DNA from: Phytophthora quininea
Taxonomy: Eukaryota > Oomycota > Peronosporomycetes > Peronosporales > Peronosporaceae
Assembly: GCA_011947345.1 (NCBI GenBank)
Contig: JAAVTG010000712.1
Coordinates: 1-35,095 of the forward strand
Direction: 5' to 3'
DNA length: 35,095 nucleotides
Positions 17,858-29,256 of this stretch are shown here, in pieces. Numbering within the stretch: position 1 is the stretch's first letter; each line of letters opens with the position of its first letter. The translations under genes were made by a program, and so were the position numbers. Below the pieces are notes generated by a model. It was given only the letters and a program-made list of their open reading frames with translations. It was not told where the DNA came from and ran no database searches.

Positions 17858-17905
17858 AGCAATGAAATTGACGTTGAAACTTTTCCCAACCTTTGAAATG
17901 GATTG

Positions 17906-19934
17906 CTATCCTTCCAGCAACCGATGCGGAGTCACGAGCTCTGTTGGGTAGCGTTCATTGCCTAGCGGATCCCATCCATCTGGACCACGCCCACAATGTA
18001 CTCTGGGCTGTTGGTCTTCGTCATGGTCTGCACAAAGTGGCGACCCACCAAGTGACAAAGCTTGCCAAACTGCTTCATCCGTCCAAGAAGGAAGAGCTTC
18101 CAGTTGTGTGAATTCCAGCGCCAGGTAGAAAATCACGAGATCTTTGTTGACTTTCTTCGGCAGTGCTTTGAGAGGATTTCGAGACAATGATAAATCGTAC
18201 AAATATGTCGAGGCAAGCAGATCATCTTCGGGTACGGTGTCGATGTTGTTATCGATCAAAGAGAGCTCCGAAATCACCGGTATCTGGAGAAGAGTGGATG
18301 GGAATGCATTGAGTTGAGAATGTTCAATGTAAAGAATTTGGATGTTGTTCCAGGTAGGAAGAACTTCTTCGGGGATTGCTGTCAGGTTAGAATGAGAAAA
18401 CTCAATATCAATAAGCCTCCGTGGCATGGGGTCCTGCAGGATTCCGACAGGTACAGCAGTCAAATTGACATGAACAAAAATGAGGGAGATTAGTTCCACG
18501 TGAAGTTGCGCGGAGAGAGCTGCATTTTGTCCCCAATTCTCCAGTGTCGCGTTCCACAACTCGATACCCAGCAGAAATGGGAATTCGCGGATGATGGGGG
18601 CATCGTAAACGCGGAGCAATGCATAAAGATGATGCTGTGCAATGCCTCACGATCTAACGAATTGAGCGATCCGACTGAGGGTGTGTCTTCGTCTTGTTTG
18701 TAGCAATTGTACTTGATGACGGAGCAGCTGAAATTTGGAGAGAGCCACGGATGCATGTGTTGAAGACACAAGCTTTGCATGGCCTTGATATCTCCAGCCT
18801 TCCTCCTAAACTGTGCAGAGAGGTGGATAGCAAGCACGATCACTGCAGTGGCGAGGAACAAGTACTGCGCTGCTATGTAAAAAATTGTTTGATCGATCTT
18901 CGTCTGCTCTTGGGAAGTGTTAGTGGTGATGCATCCAATGTTTTTCGCTTGCTCCATAGCCCTGTAGTGAACGATGGTGATACTGCAGATCCAATTTGTG
19001 ACGACCCCAATACAGACGCGATGGCCAACAAGCACAGGAAAGCACTCAGATGAGGAACGCCCTTGATGATGGCATTCGTCCACGATATGGCAAAGAACGC
19101 TCGGTTCTCGTGCACAAGATTGGAGAAGGCGATCTCTCCGTAGAGGATGGAGTCTGGAAAGTTGAGGCTCTTCACGTCAAACTCGAGCATGTATGGCAAA
19201 ATGATCAGACTTGGGATGATAATGCTCGACGCTGTTGTCAATAAAACGTCGGCGACGAGACCTGACAAGCGCACAGGGTCGGCCACGGAGACGGAAGTTA
19301 AGGCGATTTGTCGCCTTTTGAGCAACAATCGCTGGATGATGAACCCACAGCAACAGTTTGCCACCACAACCGCTACCTTGGTGTGGTTGATCCACGGTCG
19401 CGCGATCATTTTGCTGTATCGGTAGCTCTGAAAAACCTGCGTAACGATCTCCACCAGTTTGCGGAAGCCAAAGGTGATGTCGTACACGTCGCTGTCGTGA
19501 TAATCTCGCGAAAACTTTGCGATACGATCAAATGCGGTTGATGGAGCTAGAACGCTCACGATGAGCCTGATGGGGAAGCTGCAAGCGCTGCCGAACCTCA
19601 ACCGGTAGACTGCTGGTCTGCCAGCGATGATTGATACGACGATGTGGGTGAAGAGCTGCAGCGCGTGGGCTGTTCCTAGAACGCCAAAGACAGACCCCAC
19701 CACGCGAAAGTGTCGATCAGCTGCTGGCGCCAAGAGTGTTGCGAAATAAACGAGATATTCGTTCTCCATAAGCCAGTAGAGCTTGGCACAGGCAAGCAGG
19801 AACAACGCGCAGATGGAGTGCAACAAGATCATGAACGTCCAAAGAGCTGTGTATTGGGCTTCAGAGAAATTGGTTCTGGACAAGTGAAGGTGATGGATCC
19901 CAGGGCCCGGTGCCCCGGGAACGACTTGATGCAT
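17906..19934 (-). CDS. Multi-pass membrane protein with extracellular LRRs (oomycete TM-LRR family), copy 1, two frame breaks
   Basis: From ATG 19934 (MHQVVPGAPGPG) the N-terminal 420 residues show about six membrane segments, for example FMILLHSICALFLLACAKL, VADVLLTTASSIIIPSLII and YLFLATAVIVLAIHLSA. The C-terminal third is leucine-rich repeats (NLTAVPVGIL, NLTAIPEEVLP, LNAFPSTLLQIP, LYDLSLSRNPLKALPKKV). It ends with a Cys-containing GGSPLCAD...VHC...G.DPLGNERYP module. I know this layout from Phytophthora proteins of unknown function; a surface-sensing role is inference. Frames break in the T run 18878-18884 (one T fewer than copy 2) and in the five-G run 18596-18600. The 2029 nt plus two bases equals 677 codons, the same total as copy 2 after correction. 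Confidence 0.75.
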
Positions 19935-20049
19935 CGATGTCTGGTAAAGCGTTGGCGCCGAGTATGGTATTCGCAGCGTACAAACAATGACGTAGTCCAT
20001 AGATAGCCTCCTCACAGTACATGCCAGCAACGAATCCGAGCCAGGACGT

Positions 20050-22236
20050 TTTGCACCAAAAACAAGCTCACACACGTACCGGTTCGAACACAAAAGTGTG
20101 GCTGCAATGTCCTAGTCGTTTTAGATGACCACAACTAGCCGTCCACCAGTCGGAGGACAGCTCGTTGCCGCGCATCCATCTGAGCGACGCTCTTGCAGGT
20201 TTCGGAGCTGTCGCCTTCGACTCGAAAAGCCCAATGCCAACACCTCGATATTCGGAGCAGTGCACTCGCGGCTGGTTGCAACGTGGACACCTTCCGAGTC
20301 CGAATGTCTGTCGACACTCTTCTCCAAGGCCGCGTCGTCACCGCGGCAAGTCAAAAGGCGATGCGTTGAAAGCGTGACTCAAGTCGTCGACGACGGTGGG
20401 ACCGCGGCGGCCGCGTATGGAGACGAACGCGTGCTGAATTCCCTCCGACTCGGAGGCTGAGTGCAATGACCAAACGCCAACGCAAACCACCGTCGACGCC
20501 CTCCTTCGCGGGCGATGAAGCTTCGTGTCGGCTTCCTCGACAGCATATCTCTTCACCAGATCCGCCTGCTCGCTCCGTCGGCCTCCATACTCGGCTCCAG
20601 AGAGGCTGACTCATGTTGCCGAGCGGCGTCATGTCTCGGTGAAACCAGCCTGCAGCGCAGTCTCCATTGCACGTGAGTAACTCGCGTCAAACCTGAGCGT
20701 TGCGGCAGCTAACGCCCGTTGTCGCGGCGATCATCTGCTCGGCGACGACCTCTAGACGCCGCACGTTGCGCCTCGGTGGGGTGATTCACGCTGCGCCGGG
20801 GCCGGCTGGGAGGTCAGGCACCTTCACCACGACGCCTCAACGCCGACGCCGACGCCGACACCGACGCCGACGCCTCAACGCCGACAAGACCGGCTGCAAG
20901 ACTGTCGAGCGTCGACGCCAAAGGGCTGACCGCTGCCGTGCAGATAAGCACAGGAAGCCATGATCAGCCGCCGACTTCGTGTCTCCGACGCCGGATACCG
21001 CTGGAAGAAGCGGAGACCGCGTTGAAGCGGCTATAGGGCAGGCCGTGCACGAAGTCGATGCTCGACGCGACTTGAGCAGGGCAGGGCCCAGCCCCGACTC
21101 GGCTGCCTTCGATTCGATCTCTGCAATCGCAGTCGTCGCCAGCTGCAAGCGGAATACACTCGCTTAGCACCGACACCTGGAGCCACTCGAGCCCGACTCT
21201 GGGCCAACGGCAGGCGGGTGGTTAAACCCGCTGGTTCTCCGAGCTGTAGCGAAGTCACACCGTGGGATGCACCTGGAGAGCGGGCCACGACTCGAAGCGT
21301 GCTCGACGTATTTACATGTACGTGTCCACCTCACCTGTCCCCCAAGCTGTTCCTCGCCGTCTTCACTTTTGGATCGGCCTCGGCGTGATCGCTTGTCTGT
21401 CTGTCTGTCTGCTCGGATTTGCTTCTGCACTGCATCGCTCCACCATGACGGCAATGCCTGCAATGATTCCACACCACCACCGCTATGGATAGGACCGCCA
21501 CCGCCAAGACCACCACGACCACGACCACGATACCGACATCGACATCAACACCGACGCTCATCGGCAAGAAGCGAGCATTGCCTGTGTCGGACAGACCCGC
21601 ACCGACATCGACATCGACATCGACATCGACATCGACATCAACACTGACGCCGGTCGTTCTCACCTCGGCCTCCGCGCTGGGCCTGCCCACCGCTGGCCAC
21701 GACGACGACGGAGAGGAGATCCTGGTGGAGGAAGACCCGCTGCCGCACGAGATCGCCTCGGACCCGGCGCTGCGCTGCCGATACCCGAGCAAGCACTGCC
21801 TGCGCGCCCGCACGGTCAAGAAGACGGGCGCGCTGCACAGCATGTGCGCGTTCCACCGCGCCAAGGCGAACCGCAACCAGCGGCGACTGGAGAAGCGCAA
21901 GCGGAGCTGCGTGCTACGAGCGGAGAGGCCGTCAACACGCACCCAATTACTCTGTTCGACCCGATCAAGAGGGAAGTTGCTCCGTTGGCGACGGCGGTGG
22001 GGATGGCCTCGTTCTCGCCGGAGCTGAAGTTCAAAGAGCTGCTCGACTTTCCGACGCCGTCACTGCACCGGTCTCCTCGTCAGGTGAGTGCCGACTTGGA
22101 GCCGTTCCGGACGCCGACGCCGCTGTGTTTGGAGGACGTGGAGGAGCTGTACGAGCTGGTGGACGTTGTGGTGAAGCAGGAGGTCGTTGTGGACGGTGAC
22201 GATCTGCTGGAGAGTGCGCTGCGGTGGCTCGTGTAG
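20050..22236 (+). repeat. YR repeat unit, copy C
   Basis: This unit forms the inner end of the left arm. It starts near TTTTGCACCAAAAACAAGC and has the same upstream region, with a GACGCC-type tract at about 20835-20885. It ends at the ORF's TAG (22234-22236), where similarity to copy D also stops. It belongs to the C/D/E subtype. Confidence 0.85.
21445..22236 (+). pseudogene. CRYPSKHC-domain protein, YR copy C, two frame breaks
   Basis: This is the same ORF as the other copies, but a net loss just after MTAMPAMI (21468-21475) shifts the frame. A downstream ATG (21485, MDRTATAKT) could still start the Thr-rich part. A second indel at about 21905 destroys the frame immediately after the KRKR that follows the Cys/His core, where copies D and E have an in-frame 6-bp loss relative to A and B. 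Read as it stands, the product ends with an unrelated tail at 22027. The final part in the original frame reaches ALRWLV and TAG. Confidence 0.6.
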
Positions 22237-22541
22237 ATAACATTGCCAACTAGATGAAGAGTAATGCAAGTGCTGAAGCCGATGCACGTCATATCGAGGT
22301 TAATTTTTCGGGACGGTAAGGTTAAATTCTCAAGGTTATATACAGATTTCAATTGCCCCCAGAACGCGGACGCCCTGCAAAGCTCTCTCGAGGTATGTTG
22401 CTCCTCACCTGTCCACACGCTGCTCTCATCGTGGCGAGGCCCCACCTCCATCTTCTCCATCTCCCCCTTTGCCATCCATACTAACAGCCCGCTCTAAACG
22501 CTGTAGACCGAGTCGACACTTTGCAAACAAAACTCGCCTTC
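22237..22541 (+). other. Spacer upstream of PAT1, possible 5' UTR intron
   Basis: This is unique sequence between the end of YR-C and the PAT1 start. A GTATGT donor at 22393 and a CTGTAG acceptor ending at 22506 would remove 114 bp of pyrimidine-rich sequence, so a 5' UTR intron is possible. I see no coding sequence. Confidence 0.35.
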
Positions 22542-24777
22542 ATGTCCTCCGAAGACGCGCTCTTGGGCTCGTCCCTCGACGGATTGCCGGCCTTCTTCAC
22601 CAATGGGAATGTAGACGACACCAAGTACGAATCTCTGCTGGCAGATCTACGCGCCCATGACCTCTTGGGCCCCGTGGAGAGCGGCGCTCAGGCCGCAGAC
22701 GCTGGCGCTCATCGCTCTTCTTTAACGACGCCTTCTCGGCGGTTTTCATGGGCAATTTCCAGTCCGGTGGCTCCCAGAGTGACAGTAAGTCGGCGGGCGG
22801 CGCCAGAGCTCCACCAGGCTTCTCGGCTCGAGCTCCACCAGGTTTGGCAGACTCGGCCTCGGATCTGAGCTGGGCACGTGGCCAGCAAGAGTTCTCGCGA
22901 CTGGAGGAGAAGTTCCATGGCAAGACGGACACGTCTACAAGTGCTGCTGCTACAGGGAGAGCTCCTCCGCCAGGATTGAGCTTGGAGCAGGACTCGAGCT
23001 CGATGAGAGTCAAGTTCCAGGACTCAGAGGATTGGGACTAGACGATGATGATTCAATGGATGGATCTGTGCCAGTGGATGCAGCTAAGGGGTGAAGCCGC
23101 CTCCGCTGCCTCAAGCCCCGCCGGCCCCAGCGCCGCCAATGCAGAATGCTCAGCAGCAACAAAATGCGCAGCCACCTAATGCGTGGGGTGCTCCTCCGAT
23201 GGCTCCTCAGCAGCAACAACATCCGCAACAAATGCAGTACATGCCGCCACCTCCGCCGCACATGCACGGACAGCCTCCGCATCCAATGTACATGCGGGGA
23301 CCTCCCATGCCTCCGCCGCCGCAGGAATGTACCCTCCCGGCCCACCTCCTCCTCAGTTTTACGGCCAAGGCCCGCCGCCGCAGATGCGTCCGCCCTTCCA
23401 GGGACCCCTGGAGCTTTTGGACGTAATGGAATGCCTGGCCCGCCGCCACAGATGTATCCGCCCGCGTTCAAGATGATGACTCCGCGCGACGTCAACTTTG
23501 TGATGCAGCAGCAGATGAAGTGGCTCCGGTCAAGTGATCCGTTCAGCGACGACTACTATTTCCACAACTACATGCAGAAGCGCGCGCACTCCTGCCGTCC
23601 CTGGCCGCCCGTCCGTTCCGCTTCCGTCGTGGAAATTGCAGCACGTCAAGTCTGTTGACCCTCGCGACGTCCAGCGCGAGGTCAAATCTCGCAATTGGGA
23701 GTCGGAGTACCATGTCCTCGGACGCAATGCGAAGAGCAGTCTGTACCGCCCCAAGCAGTTGCTGAACCTCACCAGTTCTGACGATTCAGCTTCCCCGTCC
23801 ACTTCGTCACCGACTAATGCTGCGGATCCTGAGCGTACACCTTCGAGCGGCGAAGAAGCGGAAGAAGCTTCATCGCCGTCTTCTGCGACTGCCGAGTCTA
23901 GCAGTGAAGCCTCTGGAGCCAAACATGTCCGTGGCTCAAGCCCCGGCGCTCTGGCTGTTGCGGCCGAAGCGCAAGCCGCCAAGGTGTTGCGTATGAGCGA
24001 AGATGCGAGCCGCAACTCGGTCTTTGCCAACGATACGTGGAAACTCCGCCTACAACTCGACCGTGGCATGCAGTGTCTGTTGTCGTTGCAGGATGCTCGC
24101 CACCTGCTTGACGCTCGCAGCATCAACGTGCAGCAATTCCACTCGATGGATGAAGCCGAAATGGACCCAGCTCTTGCCGAGCTGCGAACACGAACGACTT
24201 CGCTGTTGCTTGAGCTCGCAGCTCTGCTGGGCGTCAGTGTGACGCAACCGGAAGGCGAGCATGCCAACGCCTCTCGTGGCGTTATGTCTTGCGATGTGCA
24301 ACAGCTACAAAGGATGCTAACAGCCTCCAAGGGCAAGGTACTTGTGAGTCGTGCCTTACCGCTGCTACACCCGTCGGCGCGATTCGTGCTGCTACCGCAT
24401 CTCGTGGACTACCTTTTGTCTGGCAACGCCAACGGAGGACGTCAAATGGACGTCAACGATGCGGGCGACGATCGGTTGTGCCAGACCTTGGTGCTCATGC
24501 TTCTTTACGTGCCTCCAGCCCCGCCAGCGGAGCTTCTAACGGAGTGTCTGCAGCGGGCACTGAATGGCCACGACGTTCAGTCGCTGTCTGTTGTGCTGCA
24601 CAACCGAGCCCGTGCCGAGTCTCTGCAGGCGCTGCTGCAGCGTGGTGGCTCTGCGGTGCAGCAGCTGATCGAAGCTGAGGGGCGAACGCGGAGCACGCGA
24701 ACAACATCAAGCAGCAGTGGGAGCACCACCAGGGTGTGTTCGTGCAGCTGGCCACTGCGATTAAGCAAGCGGCGTGA
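22542..24777 (+). CDS. PAT1: PAT1-like mRNA decapping/decay factor, many frame breaks
   Basis: PAT1 family proteins bind the LSM1-7 ring on deadenylated mRNA and recruit the decapping enzyme, acting in P-bodies. From ATG 22542 (MSSEDALLGSSLDGLPAFF) an acidic N-terminus contains FNDAFSAVF and DSEDW. A long Pro/Gln/Met-rich linker follows (APPMAPQQQQHPQQMQY, PPQMYPPAF). Then comes the family core MTPRDVNFVMQQQMKWL and DPFSDDYYFHNYMQKR, then VDPRDVQREVKSRNWE and a helical C-terminal half (KGKVLVSRALPLLHP, FVLLPHLVDYLL). The end is QLATAIKQAA, with TGA 24775-24777. Frame changes lie near 22720, 23036, 23088, 23325, 23410, 23590 and 24685. Six fit a one-base loss and 23590 fits a two-base loss in a GC repeat. 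It is the only single-copy gene between the arms. Confidence 0.82.
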
Positions 24778-24873
24778 ACAGGTATAGCAATGGCAGGGTA
24801 GTAGTCCGCTTTTCATACAGTACATGTTGCATTTTCGATCACTGACTTGTGAGCTGCCAACCTCGAAGCTTCA

Positions 24874-25653
24874 CTACACGAGCCACCGCAGCGCACTCTC
24901 CAGCAGATCGTCACCGTCCACAACGACCTCCTGCTTCACCACAACGTCCACCAGCTCGTACAGCTCCTCCACGTCCTCCAAACACAGCGGCGTCGGCGTC
25001 CGGAACGGCTCCAAGTCGGCACTCACCTGACGAGGAGACCGGTGCAGTGACGGCGTCGGAAAGTCGAGCAGCTCTTTGAACTTCAGCTCCGGCGAGAACG
25101 AGGCCATCCCCACCGCCGTCGCCAACGGAGCAACTTCCCTCTTGATCGGGTCGAACAGAGTAATTGGGTGCGTGTTGACGGCCTCTCCGCTCGTAGCACG
25201 CAGCCGCTTGCGCTTCTCCAGTCGCCGCTGGTTGCGGTTCGCCTTGGCGCGGTGGAACGCGCACATGCTGTGCAGCGCGCCCGTCTTCTTGACCGTGCGG
25301 GCGCGCAGGCAGTGCTTGCTCGGGTATCGGCAGCGCAGCGCCGGGTCCGAGGCGATCTCGTGCGGCAGCGGGTCTTCCTCCACCAGGATCTCCTCTCCGT
25401 CGTCGTCGTGGCCGGCGGTGGGCAGGCCCAGCGCGGAGGCCGAGGTGAGAACGACTGGCGTCAGTGTTGATGTCGATGTCGATGTCGATGTCGGTGCCGG
25501 TGCAGGTCTGTCCGACACAGGCAATGCTCGCTTCTTGCCGATGAGCGTCGGTGTTGATGTCGATGTCGTCGTGGTCGTGGTCGTGGTGGTCTTGGCGGTG
25601 GCGGTCCTATCCATAGCGGTGGTGGTGGAAATCATTGCAGGCATTGCCGTCAT
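24874..25653 (-). CDS. CRYPSKHC-domain protein, YR copy D
   Basis: The frame is intact at about 259 aa from ATG 25653. An ATG further up, giving MYVSTSP, would add the hydrophobic N-terminus. Compared with copy C it keeps the frame through the Cys/His core and the shortened basic tail KRKRLRATS. The Thr tract is shorter, in multiples of three. It converges with PAT1, whose stop codon is 96 bp away. Confidence 0.65.
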   Translation of the reverse strand: MTAMPAMISTTTAMDRTATAKTTTTTTTTTSTSTPTLIGKKRALPVSDRPAPAPTSTSTSTSTLTPVVLTSASALGLPTAGHDDDGEEILVEEDPLPHEIASDPALRCRYPSKHCLRARTVKKTGALHSMCAFHRAKANRNQRRLEKRKRLRATSGEAVNTHPITLFDPIKREVAPLATAVGMASFSPELKFKELLDFPTPSLHRSPRQVSADLEPFRTPTPLCLEDVEELYELVDVVVKQEVVVDGDDLLESALRWLV

Positions 25654-27066
25654 GGTGGAGCGATGCGGTGCAGAAGCAAATCCGAGCAGACAGACAGACA
25701 GACAAGCGATCACGCCGAGGCCGATCCAAAAGTGAAGACGGCGAGGAACAGCTTGGGGGACAGGTGAGGTGGACACGTACATGTAAATACGTCGAGCAAG
25801 CATCGAGTCGTGGCCCGCTCTCCAGGTGCATCCCACGGTGTGACTTCGCTACAGCTCGGAGAACCAGCGGGTTTAACCACCCGCCTGCCGTTGGCCCAGA
25901 GTCGGGCTCAGTGGCTCCAGGTGTCGCTCCAGGTGTCGGTGCCAAGCGAGTGTATTCCGCTTGCAGCTGGCGACGACTGCGATTGCAGAGATCGAATCGA
26001 AGGCAGCCGAGTCGGGGCTGGGCCCTGCCCTGCTCAAGTCGCGTCGAGCATCGACTTCGTGCACGGTCTGCCCTATAGCCGCTTCAACGCGGTCTCCGCT
26101 TCTTCCAGCGGTATCCGGCGTCGGAGACACGAAGTCGGCGGCTGATCATGGCTTCCTGTGCTTGTCTGCACGGCAGCGGTCAGCCCTTTGGCGTCGACGC
26201 TCGACAGTCTTGCAGCCGATCTTGTCGGCGTTGAGGCGTCGGCGTCGGTGTCGGCGTCGGCGTCGGCGTTGAGGCGTCGTGGTGAAGGTGCCTGACCTCC
26301 CAGCCGGCCCCGGCGCAGCGTGAATCACCCCACCGAGGCGCAACGTGCGGCGTCTAGAGGTCGTCGCCGAGCAGATGATCGCCGCGACAACGGGCGTTAG
26401 CTGCCGCAACGCTCAGGTTTGACGCGAGTTACTCACGTGCAATGGAGACTGCGCTGCAGGCTGGTTTCACCGAGACATGACGCCGCTCGGCAACATGAGT
26501 CAGCCTCTCTGGAGCCGAGTATGGAGGCCGACGGAGCGAGCAGGCGGATCTGGTGAAGAGATATGCTGTCGAGGAAGCCGACACGAAGCTTCATCGCCCG
26601 CGAAGGAGGGCGTCGACGGTGGTTTGCGTTGGCGTTTGGTCATTGCACTCAGCCTTCCGAGTCGGAGGGAATTCAGCACGCGTTCGTCTCCATACGCGGC
26701 CGCCGCGGTCCCACCGTCGTCGACGACTTGAGTCACGCTTTCAACGCATCGCCTTTGACTTGCCGCGGTGACGACGCGGCCTTGGAGAAGAGTGTCGACA
26801 GACATTCGGACTCGGAAGGTGTCCACGTTGCAACCAGCCGCGAGTGCACTGCTCCGAATATCGAGGTGTTGGCATTGGGCTTTTCGAGTCGAAGGCGACA
26901 GCTCCGAAACCTGCAAGAGCGTCGCTCAGATGGATGCGCGGCAACGAGCTGTCCTCCGACTGGTGGAGGGCTAGTTGTGGTCATCTAAAACGACTAGGAC
27001 ATTGCAGCCACACTTTGTGTTCGAACCGGTATTAATACGTGTGTGAGCTTGTTTTTGAGTGCAAAA
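24874..27066 (-). repeat. YR repeat unit, copy D
   Basis: This is the inner unit of the right arm and the mirror partner of copy C. It shares with C the 5' flank that runs into the TM-LRR upstream region, and the subtype residues REVAPLA, FKELLDF and DVVVKQE. On its 3' side it abuts unique PAT1 downstream sequence. Confidence 0.85.
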
Positions 27067-27181
27067 CGTCCTGGCTCGGATTCGTTGCTGGCATGTACTG
27101 TGAGGAGGCTATCTATGGACTACGTCATTGTTTGTACGCTCGCGAATACCATACTCGGCGCCAACGCTTTACCAGACATCG

Positions 27182-29208
27182 ATGCATCAAGTCGTTCCCG
27201 GGGCACCGGGCCCTGGGATCCATCACCTTCACTTGTCCAGAACCAATTTCTCTGAAGCCCAATACACAGCTCTTTGGACGTTCATGATCTTGTTGCACTC
27301 CATCTGCGCGTTGTTCCTGCTTGCCTGTGCCAAGCTCTACTGGCTTATGGAGAACGATTATCTCGTTTATTTCGCAACACTCTTGGCGCCAGCAGCTGAT
27401 CGACACTTTCGCGTGGTGGGGTCTGTCTTTGGCGTTCTAGGAACAGCCCACGCGCTGCAGCTCTTCACCCACATCGTCGTATCAATCATCGCTGGCAGAC
27501 CAGCAGTCTACCGGTTGAGGTTCGGCAGCGCTTGCAGCTTCCCCATCAGGCTCATCGTGAGCGTTCTAGCTCCATCAACCGCATTTGATCGTATCGCAAA
27601 GTTTTCGCGAGATTATCACGACAGCGACGTGTACGACATCACCTTTGGCTTCCGCAAACTGGTGGAGATCGTTACGCAGGTTTTTCAGAGCTACCGATAC
27701 AGCAAAATGATCGCGCGACCGTGGATCAACCACACCAAGGTAGCGGTTGTGGTGGCAAACTGTTGCTGTGGGTTCATCATCCAGCGATTGTTGCTCAAAA
27801 GGCGACAAATCGCCTAACTTCCGTCTCCGTGGCCGACCCTGTGCGCTTGTCCGGTCTCGTCGCCGACGTTTTATTGACAACAGCGTCGAGCATTATCATC
27901 CCAAGTCTGATCATTTTGCCATACATGCTCGAGTTTGACGTGAAGAGCCTCAACTTTCAGACTCCATCCTCTACGGAGAGATCGCCTTCTCCAATCTTGT
28001 GCACGAGAACCGAGCGTTCTTTGCCATATCGTGGACGAATGCCATCATCAAGGGCGTTCCTCATCTGAGTGCTTTCCACTGCTTGTTGGCCATCGCGTCT
28101 GTATTGGGGTCGTCACAAATTGGATCTGCAGTATCACCATCGTTCACTACGGGGCTATGGAGCAAGCGAAAAACATTGGATGCATCACCACTAACACTTC
28201 CCAAGAGCAGACGAAGATCGATCAAACAATTTGTTTACATAGCAGCGCAGTACTTGTTCCTCGCCACTGCAGTGATCGTGCTTGCTATCCACCTCTCTGC
28301 ACAGTTTAGGAGGAAGGCTGGAGATATCAAGGCCATGCAAAGCTTGTGTCTTCAACACATGCATCCGTGGCTCTCTCCAAATTTCAGCTGCTCCGTCATC
28401 AAGTACAATTGCTACAAACAAGACGAAGACACACCTCAGTCGGATCGCTCAATTCGTTAGATCGTGAGGCATTGCACAGCATCATCTTTATGCATTGCTC
28501 CGCGTTTACGATGCCCCCATCATCCGCGAATTCCCATTTCTGCTGGGTATCGAGTTGTGGAACGCGACACTGGAGAATTGGGGACAAAACGCAGCTCTCT
28601 CCGCGCAACTTCACGTGGAACTAATCTCCCTCATTTTTGTTCATGTCAATTTGACTGCTGTACCTGTCGGAATCCTGCAGGACCCCATGCCACGGAGGCT
28701 TATTGATATTGAGTTTTCTCATTCTAACCTGACAGCAATCCCCGAAGAAGTTCTTCCTACCTGGAACAACATCCAAATTCTTTACATTGAACATTCTCAA
28801 CTTAATGCATTCCCATCCACTCTTCTCCAGATACCGGTGATTTCGGAGCTCTCTTTGATCGATAACAACATCGACACCGTACCCGAAGATGATCTGCTTG
28901 CCTCGACATATTTGTACGATTTATCATTGTCTCGAAATCCTCTCAAAGCACTGCCGAAGAAAGTCAACAAAGATCTCGTGATTTTCTACCTGGCGCTGGA
29001 ATTCACACAACTGGAAGCTCTTCCTTCTTGGACGGATGAAGCAGTTTGGCAAGCTTTGTCACTTGGTGGGTCGCCACTTTGTGCAGACCATGACGAAGAC
29101 CAACAGCCCAGAGTACATTGTGGGCGTGGTCCAGATGGATGGGATCCGCTAGGCAATGAACGCTACCCAACAGAGCTCGTGACTCCGCATCGGTTGCTGG
29201 AAGGATAG
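27182..29208 (+). CDS. TM-LRR protein, copy 2, four frame breaks
   Basis: This is the mirror copy of 17906-19934, with the same six membrane segments, LRRs and Cys-containing end. Frames break at 27815 (CGCCTAAC, copy 1 has CGCCTTAAC), 27958 (TTTCAG, copy 1 TTTCCAG), 28434-28435 (CACCTCAG, copy 1 CACCCTCAG) and the five-C run 28514-28518, which is also short in copy 1. At the T run where copy 1 fails, this copy is intact (CAATTTGTTTAC). The 2027 nt plus four bases gives 2031, exactly the corrected length of copy 1. An extra C near 27139 compared with copy 1 lies upstream of the chosen ATG and makes longer N-termini unlikely. Confidence 0.75.
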
Positions 29209-29256
29209 CAATCCATTTCAAAGGTTGGGAAAAGTTTCAACGTCAATTTCATTGCT

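Larger units (their letters stand above)
12737..22236 (+). repeat. Left arm of large inverted duplication
   Basis: This arm, with its displaced tip at 4882-5088, matches 24874-34388 in reverse complement. It contains YR-B, PEN-2, the YPPX protein, PIG-S, the TM-LRR gene and YR-C. Sequence between the YR units (about 14745-20050) is nearly identical to 27066-32350, apart from scattered single-base indels, few substitutions and one 30-bp tandem repeat difference. Confidence 0.9.

Noticed and set aside
22237..24873. PAT1 as a pseudogene
   Set aside because: The order of motifs is complete, and the frame changes fit base losses of the kind that differ between duplicated copies elsewhere here, so sequence error is the more likely cause.
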